Below are positions 32,701 to 38,774 of a stretch of 64,000 nucleotides of DNA, in pieces. The DNA comes from Pseudobutyrivibrio xylanivorans DSM 14809 (GTDB lineage Bacteria > Bacillota > Clostridia > Lachnospirales > Lachnospiraceae). Under the pieces are notes generated by a model. That model was not told the DNA's origin. It made no database searches and saw only the letters and a program-made list of their open reading frames with translations. Position 1 is the stretch's first letter; every line of letters begins with the position of its first letter. Position numbers and translations under genes: made by a program. Location of the stretch: assembly GCF_900141825.1 (NCBI RefSeq), contig NZ_FQYQ01000003.1:62001-126000 (forward strand), read 5' to 3'.

Positions 32701-34040
32701 GAAACTACTGTACTTGTTCCTTCAAGCTTCTTGAAAATATCGTTGATATAACCTTCTACATCAGAAGACTCACCAGCAGCTGAAGAACCAAGTGAAAGGT
32801 TTACAGCATCAGCTTTAAGAAGGATTGCATCCTCAATAGCTGCCATGTAATCATCTGTGTAAGCACCACCGTTTGTACCAAAAACCTTCATTACAATAAG
32901 CTGTGCATCTGGAGCGATACCAACAACGCCTGCAGCCTGCTTATCATAACCTGTTGCTGATGCAGCACTTGGTACATAAGTGTTTGCAAGAGAAATACCA
33001 GCTACATGTGTACCGTGGTCTCCCTCATCATCATTGTCGTGAGTGATATCAAGGTTGCTATCTACATAGTTAAATGCAAAAGCAACCTTCTCGTTGTTGT
33101 AAAGAGTTTCTGCTGTTACATCAGCATCTCTCTTAAATGCATTAAGATTTGGAAGAACATTTGCGATTTCTTCCTTATCAAGAAGATCATAATCAGCTAC
33201 AGTCTTGCTTGCAGCCTCTGCTGTCTCCTTAAGGTGAGCATCGAATGCACCGCCATCAAATGATGGATGATCGATATCAATACCTGTATCAATTACAGCG
33301 ATTCTTGTTCCTGCTCCTGTGTAGCCAGCTGTCCATGTGTTATAGCTGCCTACCATATCGCCTGAAGTGATTGTGTTAGGCTCTGCCTCTACCTGTGGGT
33401 CGTGCTGTGCTGCTACATAAACCTTAGCTACACCATCAACCTTCTCAATCTCTTCAATATCCTTAAATGCTACATCTGCTGAAATAGCATTTGCTAAAAT
33501 AGAGAAATTGTAGTTAACATCAAGAGCTTCTCCGTCAAGAGCTTCTCTCTCGATCTTCTCTACTGCTTTCTCCTGCTGAGCTTCGATTTTATCAGCAGCC
33601 TTCATAGCAGCCTTATTCTCTGCTAAATCTGCTGTATCAAACCCCTTGTCGAGGACACTGTCGCCCTCCATAACAATAATAACTCTGGTCTGCTCTTCTG
33701 GATCCTGAGCTTCTACAGGTGTTTCAACTTCCTCCCCTGTGATAACTTCCTTAGGATCAACAAGACCTTCTTCTTGAGGATCTACTTCCTCAAACAGTGG
33801 CTCCTCAGCATCTGATGTCTCTTCAACCTCTGCAGTCTCTTCCTCTGATGCTTCAACATCTTCGGCCTCATCTGTCTCTTCAGAAGCTGTAGCGGCAGCT
33901 TCGTCAGAAACTTCTGCTTCGACGGTTACCTCTGCTGACTCGTCAACTGGACTAGCAAGTGCTGTAAGTGCTGGCGACATTGTCATTGCTGCTGCCAGGA
34001 TTACAGACAATACCTTTTTTGGTATCCAGTTCCTTCTCAT
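29784..34040 (-). CDS. Large secreted subtilisin-family (S8, lactocepin-like) protease with internal dockerin and Big_2 domain
   Basis: 1418 residues. Signal peptide ending SPALTALA; acidic propeptide; inhibitor I9-like segment (TRVIIVMEGDSVL...). Catalytic triad: Asp near 251 in IAVIDTGIDIDHPSFD, His near 340 in GDHGTHVAGI, Ser near 690 in SGTSMAAPSIAG. A PA domain is inserted before the Ser (DVKDKVVLVSRGSITF, AAGAKACVIYNN). Residues about 852-912 are a dockerin: two EF-hand-like repeats, YDLNDDGKVNAKD and FDFNKDGVVNTKD. Then Fn3-like regions, a Big_2 domain at about 1250-1340 (WISDNSRIASVTQNGVITG), and a highly acidic tail without LPxTG. Predicted extracellular. Coupled to the cohesin-like gene downstream. 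Confidence 0.92.
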   Translation of the reverse strand: MRRNWIPKKVLSVILAAAMTMSPALTALASPVDESAEVTVEAEVSDEAAATASEETDEAEDVEASEEETAEVEETSDAEEPLFEEVDPQEEGLVDPKEVITGEEVETPVEAQDPEEQTRVIIVMEGDSVLDKGFDTADLAENKAAMKAADKIEAQQEKAVEKIEREALDGEALDVNYNFSILANAISADVAFKDIEEIEKVDGVAKVYVAAQHDPQVEAEPNTITSGDMVGSYNTWTAGYTGAGTRIAVIDTGIDIDHPSFDGGAFDAHLKETAEAASKTVADYDLLDKEEIANVLPNLNAFKRDADVTAETLYNNEKVAFAFNYVDSNLDITHDNDDEGDHGTHVAGISLANTYVPSAASATGYDKQAAGVVGIAPDAQLIVMKVFGTNGGAYTDDYMAAIEDAILLKADAVNLSLGSSAAGESSDVEGYINDIFKKLEGTSTVVSISAGNSGRWSDSSMYGVNLSKDVNLDTVGSPGSYFNALTVASAVNSGLTSFYFATTDDKHVFFSDGSDSLAPHFYELDTTADQSGVEYPFVYFDGIGEASDYEGVDVKDKVVLVSRGSITFAQKHMNAAAAGAKACVIYNNQPGTISMTMQGSDATIPVCSITQADGQAVAATGKQVAEGVYEGTINVTSLPETVRDVADGYTMSDFSSVGVPGTLDLKPEITAPGGNIFSTRDDGTYGLMSGTSMAAPSIAGQSALVQQYIRENDLAELNGVSVRTLAQSLLMSTATPLYEGNDRENGLEYSPRAQGAGLANVQDAVSSPSYILVGDKEGNDGKVKAVLGDDPAKTGSYSFDFDIYNMDVDPQYYVLDSTVLTEELYDEEGTTYFSGTSHKLNPAVTLTADDTKLVYDLNDDGKVNAKDRKVLLQVVNANKTVAIVENNEEYFDFNKDGVVNTKDVYTFSKALKGNADVNLGLEVVEVKDSTKISVNINLSDDDRQYLAGFENGMYVDGYIYVNGTVNMSVPFLAFYGNWADSPMYEDFDFMQYWHDKEYAANAVTYSGVKRTNFLSIFPLGIANENYYVPNYFTEDAKYIPDRNAISSENGTYLGSQYYTLIRNASRLVLTIKDRATGEKYFENVTNENYAEFYYASRGQWMETLAAQELNWAGTDANGNPLPDGTQVDITLQAIPAYYDDVEDVTTLTSPGMYLTTPMTIDNTAPAVVDAVKGEDGKYDITLYDNRYAASVLVIGSDKETIIGKYAVNQETPDQDVTISIDAPEDVFYVDVIDYAMNESVYRFNNTGHADTKYVTELSVDKDEVELKVDEKAQVTATVGPKWLAEGYERLVWISDNSRIASVTQNGVITGKKAGETTITVYTVATDKKGKHLTAEVKVKVVEPEEDEEKPEDDKSKDTETSDDEKTADVKTDDVKAEDTEDKDDSEEPESKVSEEEKSEESDEDSEVVEDQLGGENDE

Positions 34041-34067
34041 ATAATGAGTCCTCCCTTTATATTATTT

Positions 34068-34104
34068 ATAAAAAAACGTACCTAACCAGATATAGTCAGA
34101 TACG
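34068..34104 (-). terminator. Terminator between the 213-residue protein gene and the protease gene
   Basis: Imperfect stem ACGTATCTGAC / GTTAGGTACGT (34075-34104) followed on minus by seven T. Separates the two genes transcriptionally, so the protease has its own promoter in the short remaining gap or inside the hairpin region. Confidence 0.65.
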
Positions 34105-34109
34105 TATTT

Positions 34110-34751
34110 CTATCTATTAGATTTATTTATAAAAATTCCAATTAGGACAACTATTCCCAAAAGCACAGCTATTGCAATTGGTAAATTTACCCCTGGCCTA
34201 ATACTCGTATCTAAATTATTCTCCTGAACTTCAGCTGTTGTCTCTGAAGTAATAACATCATCTTCTACTGATTCATTAGCCTGTGATTCAGTATTTGATG
34301 AATCTTTTGTATGCTCTTTTTCTATATTTTCTTGTGTCTCATCTAAATTTGTCGTCTCTTCTGTCTCGTCTTTTTTCCCTTCTGTGTTGGTAATCTGAGC
34401 ACCTTTATCAATCTTCACTAATGAAACCTCTGATAACTGCTCAATCGTTTTAGCTTCTGAGTTAGAAACAACTGCAACTATGGCATTACTTGTATCGTCT
34501 TTTCTGTTAACCTGAAGAGTCTGGCCCTTACAGACCTTTTCTTCAATAATAGCAATACCCTGATTAATAGAAATCTCATTCGTAAATACGATATATGCAT
34601 GAACACTATCTTCGGTGATTGTATCCTCAGAAAGTCCTAAATCGTCTTTATTGATAGTAGAATCTCTATCTTGCTGATCTATGCTTTTTTCTATGAATGA
34701 GTCTGATGTAACCTCAGTAAAATCAACATTTGCCATATCTTCGTTACTCAA
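34110..34751 (-). CDS. Acidic single-pass membrane protein, TTG start
   Basis: 213 residues if initiated at the TTG at 34751; ATG at codon 6 (34736) is the alternative. A TAG lies four codons upstream, so no longer form exists in this frame and there is no signal peptide. Residues 1-140 contain a possible folded segment (VHAYIVFTNEISINQGIAIIE, VKIDKGAQ); residues about 110-185 are Thr/Glu/Ser-rich; residues about 190-208 are one hydrophobic helix (LPIAIAVLLGIVVLIGIFI) followed by NKSNR. The stretch looks like the anchor half of a surface protein, so it may be a 5'-truncated gene. No family recognised. Ribosome binding site weak. Confidence 0.55.
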   Translation of the reverse strand: MSNEDMANVDFTEVTSDSFIEKSIDQQDRDSTINKDDLGLSEDTITEDSVHAYIVFTNEISINQGIAIIEEKVCKGQTLQVNRKDDTSNAIVAVVSNSEAKTIEQLSEVSLVKIDKGAQITNTEGKKDETEETTNLDETQENIEKEHTKDSSNTESQANESVEDDVITSETTAEVQENNLDTSIRPGVNLPIAIAVLLGIVVLIGIFINKSNR

Positions 34752-34775
34752 AAAATAAAACTATGTTTAATTAAC

Positions 34776-34873
34776 AGTGTCAATTTAAATTGATAACACT
34801 TTCAAGTGCTAAAGTCAAGAAGTTTAAAATAAATTCCTAATAGAAATTTTCTATACTTCGTATTAGGAATTTA
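34776..34873. terminator. Terminator of the glnA-ANTAR unit, plus an A/T palindrome
   Basis: Perfect 13-bp arms TAAATTCCTAATA (34830-34842) and TATTAGGAATTTA (34861-34873); on minus the stem is followed by TTTTAAAC, giving a modest terminator directly downstream of the ANTAR gene. Further left, AGTGTCAATTT/AAATTGATAACACT (34776-34800) is a bulged palindrome just upstream of the next gene and could be its operator or promoter region. Confidence 0.65.
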
Positions 34874-34882
34874 TTATAGCTA

Positions 34883-35446
34883 TTATCGCCCTCCAACAAT
34901 CTCTCTGGCGATTTCTATTCTGGTCATTCTTCTGTCCATAGCCTGTTTTTCAATCAGCTTATGAGCCTCCTCCTCAGAGATGTTATTTTCAACCATAAGC
35001 AGTATTTTAGCTCTGGAAATAACCTTCATATCAGCAAGCTTCCTCTCAAGCTTTTCATTCTCTTTTTGTGCCATGTTAATACGTCTTTGGGCCACCTTAG
35101 CAAGCTTCAATGCCTGCCAGAAGAGCTGCTTATTGATAGGCTTCCCCACAGTGATAACACCATAGTCCTCCACCTGAGCAGAGATTTCCTCTAAGCGCTC
35201 TGCCTTAACAAACAGTATTACCTGGCATATATTTTTCTCAGCGATATCTTTCGAAAGCTCTTCTCCACTAGCCCCTCCTATCGGACCATTAATGATACAA
35301 ATATCAAAATCATAGTCCAGTATGGCACGCTTGGCCATTGGTCCACTTGTAACATCAACCATGTCCATGTAACCATTTTCCTTTAGGAAGGATTTGTAAA
35401 AAGAAGTACCCTTTTCGTTATCGCACACAATTAGTGCCCTATCCAT
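34883..35446 (-). CDS. ANTAR-domain RNA-binding antitermination regulator with pseudo-receiver
   Basis: 187 residues. Residues 1-115 have a response-regulator receiver fold (ALIVCDNEKGTSFYKSFLKENG, VITVGKPINKQLF with the conserved Lys), but the phospho-acceptor position is Asn53 (CIINGPIGG) instead of Asp, so canonical phosphorylation is unlikely. A helical linker (about 118-140) leads to a C-terminal ANTAR domain (AKILLMVENNISEEEAHKLIEKQAMDRRMTRIEIA...). ANTAR proteins bind hexaloop RNA hairpins and prevent termination, as NasR/NasT, AmiR and EutV do. The gene is 13 nt downstream of glnA, and four leaders in this block carry matching hairpins, so this protein is the obvious regulator of the nitrogen genes here. 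Confidence 0.9.
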   Translation of the reverse strand: MDRALIVCDNEKGTSFYKSFLKENGYMDMVDVTSGPMAKRAILDYDFDICIINGPIGGASGEELSKDIAEKNICQVILFVKAERLEEISAQVEDYGVITVGKPINKQLFWQALKLAKVAQRRINMAQKENEKLERKLADMKVISRAKILLMVENNISEEEAHKLIEKQAMDRRMTRIEIAREIVGGR

Positions 35447-35459
35447 TTATTAATACTCC

Positions 35460-36707
35460 TTAAACTCTGCTCTTAATTGTCTCAATGTAATGAGTAGCAA
35501 TATCTTTGAAATTGGAATTATTAATAAATTCACTATTCGAAGCACATTCAATAGCATCCTCAATGGTAAGAGGCAGTGTTGCCAAATTTGCTGTTCTATC
35601 CTCCGTTAATAATCTTGAATTAATATCAAGAGGTGGTGGCAATTGTTCTTTATTTCTAACACCTGCCAAGCCAGCCTGAATAACAATAGCACTTGCAAGA
35701 TATGGATTAATACATGAATCAGGTGAACGTAAGATGAAATGCTCACTGTGACCATTAATCTCAGGCACTCTTAAAAGTCTGGAATTGTTCTGGGAAGACC
35801 ATGTAATATACTTTGGTGCCTCAGTAATTCCAAAACGGTTATACGAATCTTTTCTACAGTTAAGGAAGAGAGTGATGTCTCTCATTCTGTTGAGAATTCC
35901 TGCTATAAAGCTCTCTGAAAATTCCTTATCTGTAATCTGGAGATTCTCTCCCTTCTTATAATTGGCCATCTTTATATGAAGACCATTTCCTGGCTTGTCC
36001 TCAAGTGGCATTGGATCAAAGGAAGCAAACACACCATTTCTTGCTGCAATATTTTCAACTACATTCTTATATGTAACAAAATTGTCTGCTGTAGTAAGAA
36101 CATCATCTGGCATAAAGTCAATTTCATTCTGTCCAGGTCCTCTCTCGTGATGAGATGACTGTGGCTTGATACCTATCTCCTCAAGTGTAAGACAGATTTC
36201 TCTTCGAATATTTTCACCCTTGTCATTAGGAGCAACATCAAAATAACTACCATTATCAAATGGAATATTTGTTGAATTGTCCTCCTCATCAGTCTTAAAT
36301 AGATAGAACTCAGATTTTAAACCCATTCTTGTGTTAAATCCTTCATTCTCACACTCTTTTAAAGTATCTTTAAGGAAATGACGATAATCGTATGCAAATG
36401 GTGTGCCATCTGCTAAAACAATATCGCAATATAATCTAACTACTCGTCCTGACTGTGGACGCCAAGGTAATATATGAAGTGTGTCAGGATCTGGCTTTAA
36501 GAATAAATCCTGATTCTCGATTTTTTCATATCCATTTATAAGGAAGGAATCAAAATTAATTCCCTTTTCAAAAGCTGAACGAAGCTCTCCAGGCATTATG
36601 GAAATATTCTTCTGAATACCATATAAATCGCAAAATGCGAGACGAATAAACTTAACGTCGTTTTCTTCAATAAACTCAATTACATCTTCAACTGTAAACT
36701 GTGACAT
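35460..36707 (-). CDS. glnA: Glutamine synthetase, GlnA (type I-like)
   Basis: 415 residues from the ATG at 36707, which has AGGAGG five nt upstream; a longer frame to 36794 would run back through the leader and is rejected. Glutamate + ammonium + ATP to glutamine. Motifs: LAFCDLYGIQKNISI (N-terminal beta-grasp), GLKSEFYLF, HHERGPGQNEIDFMP, GNGLHIKMANY, CRKDSYNRFG and FILRSPDSCINPYLASA. About 30 residues shorter than classical GSI. The leader carries an ANTAR hairpin-terminator (36735-36814). Upstream neighbour is the AmtB-PII fusion; downstream is the ANTAR regulator. Confidence 0.93.
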   Translation of the reverse strand: MSQFTVEDVIEFIEENDVKFIRLAFCDLYGIQKNISIMPGELRSAFEKGINFDSFLINGYEKIENQDLFLKPDPDTLHILPWRPQSGRVVRLYCDIVLADGTPFAYDYRHFLKDTLKECENEGFNTRMGLKSEFYLFKTDEEDNSTNIPFDNGSYFDVAPNDKGENIRREICLTLEEIGIKPQSSHHERGPGQNEIDFMPDDVLTTADNFVTYKNVVENIAARNGVFASFDPMPLEDKPGNGLHIKMANYKKGENLQITDKEFSESFIAGILNRMRDITLFLNCRKDSYNRFGITEAPKYITWSSQNNSRLLRVPEINGHSEHFILRSPDSCINPYLASAIVIQAGLAGVRNKEQLPPPLDINSRLLTEDRTANLATLPLTIEDAIECASNSEFINNSNFKDIATHYIETIKSRV

Positions 36708-36734
36708 ATTCCCTCCTAAATAAATCCTTTTATG

Positions 36735-36814
36735 TAAAAAAAGGGCGCACTTTTTAAGCCTTCTATTGCTCAAAAAATACGCCTTTGTACTCATCTAGAG
36801 TACAACAGGCGTAT
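36735..36814 (-). promoter_or_regulatory. ANTAR hairpin / terminator leader of glnA, with an alternative hairpin
   Basis: On minus: GTAC-AAAGGC-GTAT (36777-36790) is a hexaloop hairpin with A at loop position 1 and G at 4. Its GGCGTA arm is also the 5' arm of a terminator: GGCGTATTTTTTGAGC pairs with GCTTAAAAAGTGCGCC (16 bp with wobbles), then CTTTTTTT. In addition ATACGCC and GGCGTAT can pair around GTACTC-TAGAT-GAGTAC (36777-36814), a third fold exclusive with the terminator. A weak promoter TTTACA-N17-TACTCT lies just upstream. Confidence 0.82.
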
Positions 36815-36850
36815 CCTTTTGTAAAGTGTTTTATTAAACTAAATTTAAAT

Positions 36851-38596
36851 TTATTCTACATCCTGTAAAGCTGCAAAATCCTCTTCGCCTGTACGAATCT
36901 TAACAACCTGCTCTACGTCATATACGAAGATCTTTCCATCACCAATATGTCCTGTGTAAAGAACCTTCTTAGCAGTCTCGATAACATCCTTAACAGGCAC
37001 CTTGCAAACTACTACGTCTACACGAATCTTAGGAAGAAGAGATGGCTCTAAAGCTACACCTCTGTAGTATTCAGGAGCACCCTTCTGAACACCACAACCC
37101 ATTACGTGAGATACTGTCATACCTGTAATACCAAGCTTAAGGAGAGCATTCTTAAGCTTCTCAAGGTTACGCTCCTTGCAAAGGATTTCTACCTTTGTCA
37201 TACGAGGGCGACCTGCTGCTGTAATCTGTGAAGGTGCGTACTCAACCTCAATAGCCTCCTCAGGAGATGCAAGACCTGCTGCCTCAAGTGTCTCTGAAAT
37301 AAGACTTGCTGTCTCCTCATCATATTCATCAGAATCAAAGTCATCATCAAGCATGTTGAAGCCTGAATATGCACTTGGAAGACCATGCTCTGTTCTATCA
37401 AGACCAACGATTTCCTCTTCTGCTGAAGCACGAAGACCAATAACTGCTTTAATTACTGAGAATGTAATTGCAATTGTTACTGCTGCCCATGTGCCTACTG
37501 CAATTATACCAAGTAACTGTATTCCTAATAATTTAAAACCACCACCATAGAAAAGACCTGTAAGCTCACTTGCTGGAGCTGAAGTTGTTGCAAAAAGACC
37601 AACTGCAATTGTACCCCAAATACCGTTCATCATATGAACTGCTACAGCTCCAACTGGATCATCAACATGAAGCTTGTAATCAAGAAGCCATACGCCAAAT
37701 ACTACAAGGAAACCTGAAACAATACCAATTACCATAGCACCAAATGCATCTGTAACATCACAAGGAGCTGTGATAGCTACAAGACCAGCAAGTGAAGCGT
37801 TAAGTGACATTGAAACATCTGGCTTACCAAACTTAAGCCATGTAAATACCATTGTTGTTACAGTTGCAACTGCAGGAGCAATGGTTGTTGTAACAAAGAT
37901 TGATGCAAGCTGCTCTAAAGATGTAGCTGCAGCACCATTAAATCCATACCAGCCAAGCCAAAGAATAAATACGCCAAGAGCTCCGAGTGCAATGTTGTGA
38001 CCTGGAAAAGCGTTTACCTTTGTAATTTTACCATTCTTATCATGACTAAATTTACCAATACGAGGTCCAAGAATTTTTGCACCGATAAGAGCGCAGATAC
38101 CACCAACCATGTGAATTGCAGCTGAGCCAGCGAAATCATGGAAGCCAAGCTGTGATAACCAGCCGCCGCCCCAAATCCAGTGAGCCTCAATTGGATATAT
38201 TACAAGTGAAATGACACCTGAATAAACGCAATAGCTAACAAACTTTGTACGCTCTGCCATAGCACCTGAAACAATTGTAGCTGTTGTAGCACAGAATACT
38301 AAGTTAAACACGAAATTGCTCCAGTCAAAGTTTGCATAGTTTGTAAAGATTCCAAGTGTTGGTTTTCCAACAAGACCAAAGAGTGTGTCTTCACCAAACA
38401 TGAGACCGAAACCTAAGAAAACAAACATTACAGTACCGATACAGAAATCCATTAAGTTTTTCATAATGATATTTCCTGTGTTTTTTGCTCTGGTAAAACC
38501 GGCCTCGACCATCGCAAAACCTGCCTGCATCCAGAAAACCAATGCGGCACCTATCAGGAACCACACACCAAATAAAATGCTAGTATACTCTTCCAT
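36851..38596 (-). CDS. amtB: Ammonium transporter AmtB fused to a PII (GlnK-like) signal protein
   Basis: 581 residues. Residues 1 to about 405 are an Amt channel with eleven hydrophobic helices (FWMQAGFAMVEAGFTRAKN, then GSAAIHMVGGICALIGA with pore His and PVGAVAVHMMNGIWG with the second pore His). An acidic linker follows. Residues 466-581 are a complete PII domain: RMTKVEILCKERNLEKLKNAL, GITGMTVSHVMGCGVQKG, RVDVVVCKVPVKDVIE, TGHIGDGKIFVYDVEQVVKIRTGE. PII proteins normally plug AmtB as separate trimers; here they are covalently linked. The T-loop reads EYYRGVALEPSLLPK, so the Tyr51 uridylylation site is replaced and regulation is likely by ATP/ADP/2-oxoglutarate only. The leader has an ANTAR hairpin-terminator. 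Confidence 0.93.
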   Translation of the reverse strand: MEEYTSILFGVWFLIGAALVFWMQAGFAMVEAGFTRAKNTGNIIMKNLMDFCIGTVMFVFLGFGLMFGEDTLFGLVGKPTLGIFTNYANFDWSNFVFNLVFCATTATIVSGAMAERTKFVSYCVYSGVISLVIYPIEAHWIWGGGWLSQLGFHDFAGSAAIHMVGGICALIGAKILGPRIGKFSHDKNGKITKVNAFPGHNIALGALGVFILWLGWYGFNGAAATSLEQLASIFVTTTIAPAVATVTTMVFTWLKFGKPDVSMSLNASLAGLVAITAPCDVTDAFGAMVIGIVSGFLVVFGVWLLDYKLHVDDPVGAVAVHMMNGIWGTIAVGLFATTSAPASELTGLFYGGGFKLLGIQLLGIIAVGTWAAVTIAITFSVIKAVIGLRASAEEEIVGLDRTEHGLPSAYSGFNMLDDDFDSDEYDEETASLISETLEAAGLASPEEAIEVEYAPSQITAAGRPRMTKVEILCKERNLEKLKNALLKLGITGMTVSHVMGCGVQKGAPEYYRGVALEPSLLPKIRVDVVVCKVPVKDVIETAKKVLYTGHIGDGKIFVYDVEQVVKIRTGEEDFAALQDVE

Positions 38597-38622
38597 AATA
38601 CTTTCCTCCTAAATCTTTATTT

Positions 38623-38666
38623 AAAAAAGCGCGCAACATTCTATCGAATGTCGCACGCCTTTGTGC
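38623..38666 (-). promoter_or_regulatory. ANTAR hairpin / terminator leader of amtB
   Basis: On minus: GCAC-AAAGGC-GTGC (38653-38666), whose 3' side is shared with the terminator GCGTGCGACATTC-GATA-GAATGTTGCGCGC (13 bp, 38629-38658) followed by six T. The start codon of amtB is 27 nt further on after AGGAGG. Repeat copy R5 lies 7 nt upstream. Confidence 0.85.
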
Positions 38667-38673
38667 CTAATAT

Positions 38674-38774
38674 GGCTTCCCCTTGAGGGTTGCTAGGCTC
38701 CAGTGGAGCCTGTTCAGCAACGACCGAGCCGGGAGGTGAGACAAGCTGTCAGCTTTAGCTGACTGATGAGGTGT
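38674..38774 (+). repeat. Structured repeat copy R5 (101 bp) between glnN and the amtB leader
   Basis: GGCTTCCCCTTGAGGG, hairpin AGGCTCCAGTGGAGCCT, terminal stem GTCAGCT-TT-AGCTGAC and GATGAGGTGT, the last base falling on the glnN stop codon. Intergenic, and not a multiple of three, unlike the copies in genes. Confidence 0.93.

Noticed and set aside
36708-36794. Longer GlnA N-terminus
   Set aside because: It would translate the ANTAR terminator leader; AGGAGG is directly before the ATG at 36707.
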